NCBI GenBank assembly: GCA_001778375.1
Contig: MFGV01000036.1
Location: forward strand, 1 to 59,412
Reading direction: 5' to 3'
From: Candidatus Firestonebacteria bacterium RIFOXYD2_FULL_39_29
Lineage (GTDB): Bacteria; Oederibacteriota; D2-FULL-39-29
Length of the DNA stretch: 59,412 bases
Notes under the pieces: model-generated
Seen by the model: only the letters and a program-made list of their open reading frames with translations
Told to the model about the DNA's origin: nothing
The model's database searches: none
Shown: in pieces, positions 25,330 to 33,964 of the stretch
How positions within the stretch are numbered: position 1 is the stretch's first letter
How the letters are laid out: every line of letters begins with the position of its first letter
Program-made: the position numbers and the translations under genes

Positions 25330-25939
25330 CAAAACTTTTAATTCAGTTGTTAAGCGAGCCGTGAAGCCGCAGGGTTTACTGGTTGTAATTTCCTCGCCTA
25401 CGGCAGTCGGGAAGACTACAGTTTGTAAGGAGCTGGTAAAGAGAGGCAAAGGTTTAATTGTTAATTCTATTTCTGCCACCTCCAGGTTGCCCAGAAAAGG
25501 AGAGCAGGAAGGTCTGGATTATTTTTTTGTAGGCAGGAAATTTCCGGAACTTATCAAGCAGGATTACTTTTTGGAATGGGAACAGGTCCATGAGAGTTAT
25601 TATGGTACGCCGAAAAAATATATTGAAGAACAGGTGGCAAAAAATAAAGCGATAATTTTGACGATAGATGTAAAAGGAGGAGCCACAATAAGGAAAAAAT
25701 TCAAAAATTCAGTCCTGATATTCCTTCTTCCGCCGTCGCTGGAAGTAATGAAAAAACGTCTGGAAAAAAGAGGTACAGAAACTGCGGCGCAGATCAAAGT
25801 GCGGCTTAATACTACCGTAAAAGAGTTGGAATATCTTAAAAAGTATGATTATTTAGTGGTTAATGACAGCTTAAATGAAACGGTAAAGACAATTGAAAGC
25901 ATAATCCTGGCAGAAAGACATTGTATTGGCAAAAAATAA
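25319..25939 (+). CDS. gmk: Guanylate kinase
   Basis: A 206-residue nucleotide kinase converting GMP to GDP with ATP. ATG at 25319 overlaps the yicC end. After a longer than usual lead comes the P-loop VVISSPTAVGKTTVCKELV (25-34 core); most family members have GPSGVGK or SPSGAGK, so PTA is unusual, but the essential GKT remains. ISATSRLPRKGEQEGLDYFFV (GMP site), EWEQVHESYYGTP, and LTIDVKGGATIRKKF follow as expected. The next genes, rpoZ-udg-priA, start after a 185-bp gap with its own promoter. Confidence 0.9.
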   Translation: MLNSKTFNSVVKRAVKPQGLLVVISSPTAVGKTTVCKELVKRGKGLIVNSISATSRLPRKGEQEGLDYFFVGRKFPELIKQDYFLEWEQVHESYYGTPKKYIEEQVAKNKAIILTIDVKGGATIRKKFKNSVLIFLLPPSLEVMKKRLEKRGTETAAQIKVRLNTTVKELEYLKKYDYLVVNDSLNETVKTIESIILAERHCIGKK

Positions 25940-25975
25940 TTTGGGTAAAAAAATGTAGTACAGACAGGGTTTATC

Positions 25976-25984
25976 TGGTATAAT
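25976..25984 (+). promoter_or_regulatory. Extended -10 promoter before rpoZ
   Basis: TGGTATAAT fits an extended -10 element. No good -35 is seen. It would drive rpoZ-udg-priA. Confidence 0.45.
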
Positions 25985-26066
25985 AACGCTTTCAAAATAT
26001 AAAAACTGGTACTGGGTACTAGGTTCGCATTTTGGAGTTATTAATATAGTAATACCACATTAATGT

Positions 26067-26110
26067 AAGACTTTATGAACTTTAAAAACCTTACAAACTT
26101 TACAAACTGT
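26067..26110. repeat. Degenerate ACTTTATGAAC array upstream of rpoZ
   Basis: GACTTTATGAAC, CTTTAAAAACC, TTACAAACTT and TACAAACTG follow one another in steps of about ten bases, ending just before the rpoZ ribosome site. Same family as at 24409, 34888 and 50796. Confidence 0.45.
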
Positions 26111-26124
26111 TTTTAGGAGGAAGA

Positions 26125-26328
26125 ATGAGTACATTTTATCTGGAAAAGTTACTTGATAAGGAAACGAATAAATTCAGGGTTTCTGTTGTTGCAGCACTAC
26201 GGGCAAGAGTGATAAATGAAAGGGAAAATGATGATAAGAAGTCCTATGCCAGAGTTGCCACACAAGCGCTTGAGGAAGTTTTGAATCATAAAGTGAAGTA
26301 TGTTGAATCAAAAAAGAAATCCAAGTAA
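26125..26328 (+). CDS. rpoZ: DNA-directed RNA polymerase omega subunit
   Basis: A 67-residue protein. NKFRVSVVAALRARVINE, then YARVATQALEEVLNHKVKY, matches the omega fold core (the KFRL-x-x-x-A-x-x-RA-x-x-L region). Omega helps assemble and stabilise RNA polymerase. AGGAGG precedes the ATG. Its place between gmk and priA-type genes is classical. It overlaps the next gene by 29 bp. Confidence 0.85.
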   Translation: MSTFYLEKLLDKETNKFRVSVVAALRARVINERENDDKKSYARVATQALEEVLNHKVKYVESKKKSK

Positions 26329-27082
26329 TAGTATCTCTGAAGTAGTCAAAGCGCTTCAGAATGAAGCAAAGCAATCCCTGGAAGACGGGTTTGTTTACTT
26401 TAAGGAAGATTTAAAGGCAAGTATGAAGGAAACGGTAATTGTGAATAAAAATAAAACCAAAAGCAGGATAGAGCCTGTCTGCCCCGTTGTTATTACCAAA
26501 CAAGGTAAAGCCAATGCAAAAGTTCTAAAAGCTTATTTCGAAGAGATAAAAAACTGCAAAAAATGTTCTCTTTGTAAGACCCGTACTAATTTTGTTTTCG
26601 GAGAAGGCAGTCCTGAAGCAAAGCTTATTTTTATCGGGGAAGCTCCCGGCGCGGATGAGGATGAACAAGGAAGGCCTTTTGTCGGGCGGTCAGGGCAGCT
26701 TCTTACCAAAATAATAGAGGCAATCGGGTTTAAAAGGGAAGAAATATTTATTTTAAATATCTTAAAATGCCGTCCGCCTAATAACCGGGCGCCGGAACCG
26801 GAAGAAATAAAACTTTGTATTCCGTATCTTTACAGGCAAATAGAGATATTAAAACCAAAACTCATCTGTACTCTTGGAAATCCGTCAACTCAGACTTTGT
26901 TAAACACTAAAGAAGGAATTACAAAGCTTCGCGGCAGGGCGCTCGACTGGAATGGAATAGAGGTGGTGGCGACTTTTCATCCGTCGGCCTGTCTTAGGAA
27001 TCCTGCTTATAAGGTGGATGTATGGAAAGATGTAAAATTCCTAAGGAAAGAATATGACCGTCTATGCGGAAGTAGCAATTAA
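26300..27082 (+). CDS. Type-4 uracil-DNA glycosylase (Fe-S)
   Basis: A 260-residue DNA repair enzyme that removes uracil from DNA. Fe-S ligands are C86 and C89 (CKKC) and C157 and C173. Motif GEAPGADEDEQGRPFVGRSGQLL (from 113) is the family 4 active-site loop, and TFHPSACLR is the second motif. An N-terminal helical lead of about 80 residues precedes the core, as in many family members. The gene overlaps rpoZ by 29 bp and priA by 29 bp, so the three are translated in close coupling. Confidence 0.92.
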   Translation: MLNQKRNPSNSISEVVKALQNEAKQSLEDGFVYFKEDLKASMKETVIVNKNKTKSRIEPVCPVVITKQGKANAKVLKAYFEEIKNCKKCSLCKTRTNFVFGEGSPEAKLIFIGEAPGADEDEQGRPFVGRSGQLLTKIIEAIGFKREEIFILNILKCRPPNNRAPEPEEIKLCIPYLYRQIEILKPKLICTLGNPSTQTLLNTKEGITKLRGRALDWNGIEVVATFHPSACLRNPAYKVDVWKDVKFLRKEYDRLCGSSN

Positions 27083-28910
27083 TGCCCCTTCGGGGAAAAC
27101 TTTTCACTATATAGTACCGGAATACCTTGCCTCTAAGCTTAACTTATTTCAAAGAGTAATAATACCCCTTGGTTTCCGTAAAACAACGGGTTTTGTGGTG
27201 TCTTTCCCTAAAGAAAGTACAATTAAAGGGTTAAAAGAAATAATCGGGCTTTATGATCCGTTTCCTGTAATTGCACAGCCTCTTTTCTCGCTCGCAAATT
27301 GGATCTCAAAAGAGTATTGCGCTTCGTTAGGACTTACCCTGCATGCCATGTATCCGGGAAAATTGAAATATTTCCCGACGAGAAAAAAAGAGTGGCAGCC
27401 GGAATGCGGACTTATAATCAGGAACGGGAAAAATGAAGTAAGCGGGATTGAAGCTCCCCTTTCTGACCGGGTTGATTACTATCTGAAAGAAATAGAAAAT
27501 ATTTTACAGGAGAAAGAGACTGTACTCCTTCTTGTTCCGGAAGTTGCACACATAGAGACCTTTGCGGCACAAATTGAAGAGCGGTGTAAGTCACCTGTTA
27601 TCCGTTTTAGTTCGCGGCTCAGTCATGGCGCAGCTTTTGAAGCGCTCAAAGGGATGCTTTATCCTTTTCCGAAGGTTATTGTTGCAACCAGGCAGGCGGC
27701 ATTTCTTCCTATAAACGGGCTTTCGACTATCATTGTGGAGGAGGAGAACTCTTCCGCGTATGAAAGTGATGAAACTCCGAGGTTTTCAACGGTTTCTGCG
27801 GTACTTAAGAGGGGTGAACTTGAAGGGTTAAAAGTACTTCTGGGGTCATACTCTCTTTCTCTGAACGCGGTGAATAAGTATCCTGTTGTTCTGAGAAAGT
27901 CACAAGACTATGCCTGTCTTGAACTGGTTGATTTCTATGATAAAAATAAAGTGATATCTTTCAAGCTGGATAATGCTTTCAAAGAAGCTTTGAAAAACGG
28001 GGGCCGTGGTGTTTTACTCGCAACCCGCAAGGGTTTTTCCACTTCACTCCGTTGTAATGATTGCGGGGAAACGGTTAAATGTGAAAAATGCGGTGTCGGT
28101 GTGACTATTCATAAAGAGGATAATACCATCCGGTGCCGTTACTGCGGTAAAAAAAGTAAGATACCTGACAGCTGTTCGTCTTGCAAAGGAATTTTGCTTT
28201 ATGCCGCGGGGCTTGGTGTTGAAAAAGCTGCCCAGGAGATAAAGAAGACTCTGAAATATGTCCCGATGGAGAGGATAGATTCTGAACTTTTAACCAAGGG
28301 GTCGGAAAAGAAGGCCGCTTTAAAAAGATTTGTTGATGGGAAAACTGAAATCATCGTCGGGACTCAGTTGGCGATGCCTTATGTGAGAGAGATGAAAAAG
28401 GGAGTCGTGGGGCTTCTTGGTTTTGATTATGTAACAAATCTTCCTTCGTTTGATTCCACGGAAAAAGCTCTGGAACTCGTACTTTCTATTTTGGATGCTT
28501 CAAATCCGGGCGTAAAGGTGTTTGTCCAGGTGATGAAAAAAGAAAACAGGATAATGGAAGCACTCATTAAAAAGGAAGTAGAAAAGTTTAAGAACGAAGA
28601 GCTTAAAATGCGGGAAGTGCTGAAATATCCGCCGTTTTACCGGCTGGGCGAGATCCTGATTTCAGGGAAAACCGAAGAAGAAGCAGGAGTGAGAGCAGTA
28701 GAATTTATGGATTGCCTGGCAAGAAAAGGGGATAAGAATGTTGAAGTTTTAGGTCCTATCCCTGCCTGCCTCCCGTCAAAAAAAGGCAAAGCCGTGCAGA
28801 TACTGGTCAAGGGTAAAACCGGAGTCAGCGAAGCGGTATCTTATGCTATTGCTCTTCTTGAGAAAAAATATACAAATGTAAGAAAATGCTTGGATGTTAC
28901 AATAAAGTAA
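27054..28910 (+). CDS. priA: PriA-like primosomal protein N' lacking helicase motifs
   Basis: A 618-residue protein, shorter than typical PriA (over 700). The N-terminal DNA-binding region is recognisable (VAINAPSGKTFHYIVPE). The zinc-binding insert is intact, with C334, C337, C343, C346, C361, C364, C374 and C377. But the Walker A TGSGKTE segment is missing entirely: LSDRVDYYLKEIE runs straight to VLLLVPEVAHIETF. DEEH is VEEEN (228-232), the SAT motif is GSYS (264-267), GTQ at 436 keeps no MIAKGHDF, and GRAGR is replaced by LSILDAS. It probably cannot hydrolyse ATP and may act as a structural restart factor. ATP-deficient PriA forms are known in other bacteria, such as actinobacteria. Confidence 0.85.
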   Translation: MTVYAEVAINAPSGKTFHYIVPEYLASKLNLFQRVIIPLGFRKTTGFVVSFPKESTIKGLKEIIGLYDPFPVIAQPLFSLANWISKEYCASLGLTLHAMYPGKLKYFPTRKKEWQPECGLIIRNGKNEVSGIEAPLSDRVDYYLKEIENILQEKETVLLLVPEVAHIETFAAQIEERCKSPVIRFSSRLSHGAAFEALKGMLYPFPKVIVATRQAAFLPINGLSTIIVEEENSSAYESDETPRFSTVSAVLKRGELEGLKVLLGSYSLSLNAVNKYPVVLRKSQDYACLELVDFYDKNKVISFKLDNAFKEALKNGGRGVLLATRKGFSTSLRCNDCGETVKCEKCGVGVTIHKEDNTIRCRYCGKKSKIPDSCSSCKGILLYAAGLGVEKAAQEIKKTLKYVPMERIDSELLTKGSEKKAALKRFVDGKTEIIVGTQLAMPYVREMKKGVVGLLGFDYVTNLPSFDSTEKALELVLSILDASNPGVKVFVQVMKKENRIMEALIKKEVEKFKNEELKMREVLKYPPFYRLGEILISGKTEEEAGVRAVEFMDCLARKGDKNVEVLGPIPACLPSKKGKAVQILVKGKTGVSEAVSYAIALLEKKYTNVRKCLDVTIK

Positions 28911-29009
28911 AAATAGAGTAATAACTAAGAATAAAGCACTAAGCACTAAATAGGAAGTTTATTAATAATAAGCACATTGATTTTGTTTAGTGCTTGAGAA
29001 TTAGTTATT

Positions 29010-29126
29010 CAGACTGTGTCGCAATTAGAAAAATATATTTTACTACACAACAGATTGTAGTTGCTCGATTTATCAAGCCTATATATTGTGGCCGTGAAGC
29101 TAAAAATTGAATTGCGACACAGTCTG
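29010..29126. mobile_element. MITE-like element with 17-bp terminal inverted repeats
   Basis: Left end CAGACTGTGTCGCAATT (29010-29026) and right end AATTGCGACACAGTCTG (29110-29126) are perfect reverse complements. Both are flanked by TATT, consistent with a 4-bp target duplication. The 83-bp interior has no reading frame. No transposase with such ends is in the window. Confidence 0.65.
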
Positions 29127-29173
29127 TATTAGTGATTAGAATTTAGATCTTAATTATTGAGTTTAGATTCGTC

Positions 29174-29202
29174 TTGCAAGTAATTAGTATTTGACCTATA
29201 AT
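29174..29202 (+). promoter_or_regulatory. Predicted sigma70-type promoter
   Basis: TTGCAA (29174-29179), 17-base spacer, TATAAT (29197-29202), 33 bp before the start of the CsgG-like gene. Confidence 0.6.
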
Positions 29203-29235
29203 AATCTTATTAAATGAGCTCTAAAAGGAATAAAA

Positions 29236-31137
29236 ATGAAAAAACATCTCTTTCTTCGTTTACTTCCCCTTCTTTTTTTGCTTTCCTTACTTCCCTTGAA
29301 CGTCTTCGCTGAAAAGTATGTTTTTAAAGATGGGACGCTGATAAACGGTAAGCTGGTCTCAGAGACAGGTATGCAGTATACGGTTAAGACGGACATCTTC
29401 GGGGACGTCACTTTTTTAAAGGAACTTGTTAAAGAGGTGGTTAAAGAAACTCTCGGAATAAAAGAAGAAGTTAAAGATGTTCCGAAAGTGTATAGCAAAC
29501 CGGTAAAGATCTCGATTATGGACTTTGAATTACAGTCAAATAATCCCATGTACGCCTACTTCGGTAAGGGTTTTGCCGAGTTTATAAGTGTTGAACTGTC
29601 AAAGTCGAAGGATATTGCACTTGTGGAAAGAGAAAAGAGACGTGAAATAATTGAAGAGCAGAAATTCACGCTTACCGGACTGGTTGACGAGAAGGATAGC
29701 ATCAAGATAGGAAAGATGCTGGCGGCTAACTACCTGGTCACCGGAAAAATAATTGATATTGTTGGAAGGATCTTTATAACTTACCGCGTGGTAGATACCG
29801 AGACGGGTTTGGTGTTATTCGACGGCAAACTCGAGGAAGATCCGGGAAAATATGACTACATCTCGGCTTTTATTGCAAAAGCAGTTCTCGTTAATTTCTC
29901 GGCAGTTGTCCCGGCTGATACTGAGCTAAAGATTGCCAGAGCACAGTCAAAATCGGTTGAAGTCGCAGTTAATTTCTCTCAGGCCGTTAATTCCTATGAT
30001 AAAAAAGATTATGTCTCGGCGAAGAAGGACCTGGCGGAAGCAAAAAAACTTGACCCGACCAATGACGCTGTTAAATTCTATATAAACAAGCTTTTTAAAA
30101 ATACGACTAAATTTAAAGTTATGCCTGAGCTTTATGTTTCCTATCAGAATCCGGCATTTTTGAGTTTCCTGGATTCAGATACTTTCTTTTCTTCAAGCAG
30201 CGGGATAACCCCGGTAAATGATCCGACACTTTTAATTGCCACACCCGGAGCAGAGCAGGGAGTTGCTGAAAGCGCAACAAAGGGCTTAAACGCTTACTAC
30301 TTCCCTGTACTTTCGGGTTTTGGTGTGGGTTTTGAATACTTCTCCTTTGCCATTAAAGATGCCATAAATGGACAATATAATAGTATCGGTTCCGCTCAAA
30401 GCGGGGGAAAGCCATATTACACTGTTGTTGCAAACAACAATATCACGGACTCCGGAGTTATCGTTACGGCAGGAGTTAAAGTTAATAAAAATTTCTCACT
30501 TGGGCTCGGAACAAGTATGTACAATCAAACAAGGAGTTTTTACCTGCTCAATAAACTGTCATTACCTCCTTTGGATGAGAATAGCTCCGAGTACAGCAAG
30601 AGAGCGTCTACGGCTCTTGCCTGGCAAGCAGGATTGGTGCTGATGGATGATACGGCTTCCGTGCTCTTTGATTCTTACTATGCCGCTACGAACGAAAAAC
30701 TGTATAAGTATTCATTTTCTCTGGATGATTTTACCGCTTACAATGTTCCTGCCGTTTTGGAGAACACGCTCAGCTTCTCTTTGAATGACAGGCAGACGTT
30801 CCTGGTATTAAAGCAGAATAATTATCTGTACAGTGATGTCAACTATTACATCGGTAATCTTACGCCGGCGGCCGAACAGTGGTTCTTTAACACTTTTTCG
30901 CTTAGGGCGGGGTATGAGCTTACGTATATGTACCTTCTGGGAGTGAAATCAACAGGCGGAGGCTATACGATTGGCTTTACTCTCCCGTTTGAGTTTCTGG
31001 TAAAACTTAATCTTGATATAAATTATACCGCAAGGCAGCGTCCGTCAAGGAATCTCGAAGGTCTCAAAATTGACGAGAAAATACTTTTTATAACGGTATC
31101 CGCAAGCGAGCTTTTCTTTGGCACCAAGAAAAAATGA
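29236..31137 (+). CDS. Periplasmic CsgG-like/TPR protein with C-terminal barrel-like region
   Basis: A 633-residue protein with a signal peptide (LFLRLLPLLFLLSLLPLNVFA). Residues about 90-235 form a CsgG/FlgO-like domain: VKISIMDFELQSNN, then VELSKSKDIALVERE, LTGLVDE and MLAANYLVTGKIIDI. A TPR-like helical pair (SQAVNSYDKKDYVSAKKDLAEAKKLDP) follows. The last 330 residues alternate as beta strands rich in aromatic and Gly residues, ending in ELFFGTKKK, consistent with an outer-membrane barrel or long beta domain. CsgG-like domains occur in export channels and envelope sensors. No curli genes are nearby, so the role is open. Confidence 0.65.
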   Translation: MKKHLFLRLLPLLFLLSLLPLNVFAEKYVFKDGTLINGKLVSETGMQYTVKTDIFGDVTFLKELVKEVVKETLGIKEEVKDVPKVYSKPVKISIMDFELQSNNPMYAYFGKGFAEFISVELSKSKDIALVEREKRREIIEEQKFTLTGLVDEKDSIKIGKMLAANYLVTGKIIDIVGRIFITYRVVDTETGLVLFDGKLEEDPGKYDYISAFIAKAVLVNFSAVVPADTELKIARAQSKSVEVAVNFSQAVNSYDKKDYVSAKKDLAEAKKLDPTNDAVKFYINKLFKNTTKFKVMPELYVSYQNPAFLSFLDSDTFFSSSSGITPVNDPTLLIATPGAEQGVAESATKGLNAYYFPVLSGFGVGFEYFSFAIKDAINGQYNSIGSAQSGGKPYYTVVANNNITDSGVIVTAGVKVNKNFSLGLGTSMYNQTRSFYLLNKLSLPPLDENSSEYSKRASTALAWQAGLVLMDDTASVLFDSYYAATNEKLYKYSFSLDDFTAYNVPAVLENTLSFSLNDRQTFLVLKQNNYLYSDVNYYIGNLTPAAEQWFFNTFSLRAGYELTYMYLLGVKSTGGGYTIGFTLPFEFLVKLNLDINYTARQRPSRNLEGLKIDEKILFITVSASELFFGTKKK

Positions 31138-31406
31138 CCCGGAAAATCAGGTCTTCCGCCGCGGCGGATGCCGAAATATATTTATGTTAAGGAAGGCAGA
31201 TGGCACAGATAGAACAATGATCTATTAGGGATAGGTCAAACATTATTAGAACTATATTAATATCGTTACAACGCTTTTACTTTCCGCCACAAAGCGTTGG
31301 CGGACTCCGTTTCACTTCGCGAGTTTCGAATTCGACTTTCCATTAAAACAAATATTTAGTCGTCCGCCGGTCTTTTTGGAGGATAGAGCTTCGAATTTGT
31401 TTTATG
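31138..31406. other. Convergent intergenic region with hairpins
   Basis: Located between two convergent genes. It holds CCGCCGCGGCGG near 31158 and a hairpin TCCGCCA (31283-31289) with TGGCGGA (31298-31304). TTCGAATTCGA-type words recur. It may serve bidirectional termination, but no U-tract is evident. Confidence 0.35.
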
Positions 31407-33749
31407 TTATTCCGTCAGCTTCTTCAACGACTGCGCGTGGGTGAAAAATTCCTTTGGTGTCATGGATTTTAAGAAGACCATACCTCTGGTTGCGCGTGTT
31501 CTGGCGACCGGGTGCGATAAAAAGAAGTCCCTGCCAAGACAGGTCTTTATTACCGAATACTGCTCCACCATTATTTTCTGCGCCAAGTCTGAGAAAGGTC
31601 CGTCGTATTCGTAGCTCGGGAAGGATGCGGATCTTTGCGAACCGAAACAATCGATAAAGGCGGTACGCATGATTGCGAGAGAATTCATTGAAACCGGTAC
31701 GAAAATGTCGGCTTCCGAGGGGTGGAACCTGAACCAGACATTCCTGTAACCCCAGACTGTTACTTTTCTTGTTTTATCCTCGTTAAGATATATCTTTAGG
31801 GCTTCCGCTATTGTCTGTAGTATCTTGTAATGTGTATCCGGTCCGCTGGCTTCCGGGTCAAAGGCAACGGTAACTATCGTGGGTTTGGTTTTTCTAAGGA
31901 GTTCAAGCGTCGGCTGAACATCACGTTCGACTTCGGGGTTCTGTGTGAAAATATCCCCGGTATAAAAACCGAGACGGAGATGGAAGATATGGTCACAACT
32001 GAACCCGAGATGACCCCAGGTAAGTTCTTCTTCCCACTCACGCACCGTCCCTTTTAGTTTCTGGACGAGCGGACTGTCTTTTTTCCCGGGATAGCTTGTT
32101 GAAAAATAGTCGTTTAGCTTCTTAATTTCTTTAAGTATCTCCACGGGAGTTGTTTTTTCTGTGAGTTCCATCAGATTCCGGAGTAAACGCCTTGTTTCAC
32201 CTTCTACCTGCATCTCTTTCTTGTTGGCCGCGACACCGTCCAGATACTGATAAATATCCCTGTTACGGCTTGCCTGGTTGTCTTTTGCAAAATAGCCTTT
32301 CGAAAGAAGTTCTCCAAACTCTTTATTTATAAGCTTTTTCTCCAGATTATTCATGATGGAGAGGATATAGGAGCTGGTAACAGAAGTAAAACCGCTTGTT
32401 AGAGTCGCAAAATAATGTTCGTTCTTCGGATTTCTGACCAAGTGAAGGATGTAAGGGAGATAGCCGAGCATTATATCGTCATGATGAGGCGCGGTATGCA
32501 GTATCACCTGATCGGAGAGGTTTTCCGAACCCTTTAGCATCTTTTCTTTAATATCGCAGGCAATTTTGGCAGCGGTGTCTAAAATATCCCTGTCATGTTT
32601 TAAAAGATGATTCCCGAGTTTGTCAGCCGCGAGATCCTCCGTTTCCAGTTCGATAAGCCGTTTCTTATTCTTATAAGCTACATCTATTAAGATCTTTTCT
32701 TTTGCTTCAAGGGGTATATTATTCCCGTAAGCTTTTAGATTTTCAAGCCGTCTTTCTGTGAGCCGTGCTGCTGCGCCGTGGGTAATGTAAAATGCCGCGC
32801 CTTTTAGATTTTGGAGGGCGGTTGCCGGATAAAGGACCGAAGGGGTATTTTCCACTGCATCTTTTACGACCTTTGCTTTGGATTCACCTGCCGCAATGAT
32901 AATTGCAGTTGCGGTTGGGTTTGTGGTAATAGTCTTAAGTCCGATGGTTATAACTACTTTCTGGCGTGATATTTCAATGCCGCCCAGATCAGTTGCCGCG
33001 GCCGCCGCTGTTTCATAATTAATAGGAATAAGCCTGGTCGTAGAGAAGTGGTCCGAACCTCTGATGTTAAACCCTATATGCCCGTCCGGACCTATACCTC
33101 CGAGAAAGAAACCGATACCTCCGGCCTTGGATATTTTTTCTTCGTATTCCATAGAGAACTGATCAGCCGCGGTAATGGCATTATACTGTAACCTGTCCGC
33201 TTCGGTTACCGGCTGTCTGAATCGGAGGGAGAGGTCAACTTTGTTATTTCCAAAGACCGAGCCGAGATTTTTACCCTCAGGTGCGCCGTTAACCCAGGTG
33301 TCAATTAGAATGGCTTTTTTTGCATCGAGGCCGAATTCTTTAAAATAAAATTTGTGTATGTAATAAGCAAAACTATTTTCCTGAGAGGGATTTAGCGGGT
33401 AAAATTCGTCTATTTGTACGAAAGTAAAAGAGGAAATATCCGGTTTTTTGGATGTATCTATGCCCCAGCTTTCGAGATCTTTTTTAACTTCGGCTTTACT
33501 CCAGTTGGAGAGGTAATGATTGGTCCATTTGATGAAATGCTCCGGAGTCTTGCCGGTAGGAAGTGACACAACACCTTCCGGATTTTTGATCATCCACTCT
33601 ACAAAACGAAGAGCTGTAAGCTTGCCCAGAGAGGGAAAGTCGGAAACTTCTATTACTTTAAGCTTTTCTGTCGGAGTGTAAATAGCTTTCTTTTTTGTTT
33701 TTTGGATGGCAGTTGCTTCTACTTTTGAACTATTATCATAATTTCGCAT
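31407..33749 (-). CDS. Glucosamine-6-phosphate deaminase fused to PIG-L/LmbE domain
   Basis: A 780-residue two-domain protein. Residues about 30-330 are NagB-like: SLPTGKTPEHF (phosphate loop), VQIDEFYPL (D114, base), GGIGPDGHIGFN (D222, H224). This enzyme converts glucosamine-6-phosphate to fructose-6-phosphate and ammonia. Residues about 415 onward carry HTAPHHDDIMLGYLP, the PIG-L/LmbE deacetylase zinc motif (PHHDD 421-425). Fused NagB-PIG-L proteins occur in Bacteroidetes and other groups and may combine N-deacetylation with deamination of amino sugars. All catalytic residues seem present in both parts. An 11-bp inverted repeat lies upstream (33787-33845). Confidence 0.85.
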   Translation of the reverse strand: MRNYDNSSKVEATAIQKTKKKAIYTPTEKLKVIEVSDFPSLGKLTALRFVEWMIKNPEGVVSLPTGKTPEHFIKWTNHYLSNWSKAEVKKDLESWGIDTSKKPDISSFTFVQIDEFYPLNPSQENSFAYYIHKFYFKEFGLDAKKAILIDTWVNGAPEGKNLGSVFGNNKVDLSLRFRQPVTEADRLQYNAITAADQFSMEYEEKISKAGGIGFFLGGIGPDGHIGFNIRGSDHFSTTRLIPINYETAAAAATDLGGIEISRQKVVITIGLKTITTNPTATAIIIAAGESKAKVVKDAVENTPSVLYPATALQNLKGAAFYITHGAAARLTERRLENLKAYGNNIPLEAKEKILIDVAYKNKKRLIELETEDLAADKLGNHLLKHDRDILDTAAKIACDIKEKMLKGSENLSDQVILHTAPHHDDIMLGYLPYILHLVRNPKNEHYFATLTSGFTSVTSSYILSIMNNLEKKLINKEFGELLSKGYFAKDNQASRNRDIYQYLDGVAANKKEMQVEGETRRLLRNLMELTEKTTPVEILKEIKKLNDYFSTSYPGKKDSPLVQKLKGTVREWEEELTWGHLGFSCDHIFHLRLGFYTGDIFTQNPEVERDVQPTLELLRKTKPTIVTVAFDPEASGPDTHYKILQTIAEALKIYLNEDKTRKVTVWGYRNVWFRFHPSEADIFVPVSMNSLAIMRTAFIDCFGSQRSASFPSYEYDGPFSDLAQKIMVEQYSVIKTCLGRDFFLSHPVARTRATRGMVFLKSMTPKEFFTHAQSLKKLTE

Positions 33750-33786
33750 TATTTGCCTTTCTTTTTTCTAAGATGTTTGATAAAAT

Positions 33787-33845
33787 TAACAGGCTGTAGA
33801 AAATATAATAATGGTACTAAATAATGGTCATAACACAGCCTGTTA
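33787..33845. repeat. 11-bp inverted repeat between divergent genes
   Basis: TAACAGGCTGT (33787-33797) and ACAGCCTGTTA (33835-33845) are perfect reverse complements with a 37-bp AT-rich spacer. It lies between the nagB-type fusion (minus) and the amidohydrolase (plus), so it could be an operator or a small repeat element. A second hairpin, CCATTTG-CTCT-CAAATGG, follows at 33851-33868. Confidence 0.5.
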
Positions 33846-33964
33846 TCTCACCATTTGCTCTCAAATGGCGGATAAAGCAGAAAGGTATTATAACATTATT
33901 TCCTGGATATAACAAGTAACACTTAACATTTGTTTGACTACATTTAACATATGGAGCTTGAAAA

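Larger units (their letters stand above)
28911..29235. other. Intergenic region with an inverted repeat, a MITE-like element and a promoter
   Basis: ACTAAGCACTAAAT near 28935 and TTTAGTGCTTGAGAATTAG near 28985 form an imperfect inverted repeat. Next come a 117-bp element with 17-bp terminal repeats (29010-29126) and a strong promoter (29174-29202). No gene is seen. Confidence 0.5.

Noticed and set aside
29236-31137. Curli secretion channel CsgG
   Set aside because: There is no lipobox, and no csgA, B, E or F neighbours; the C-terminal barrel-like part is not in CsgG.
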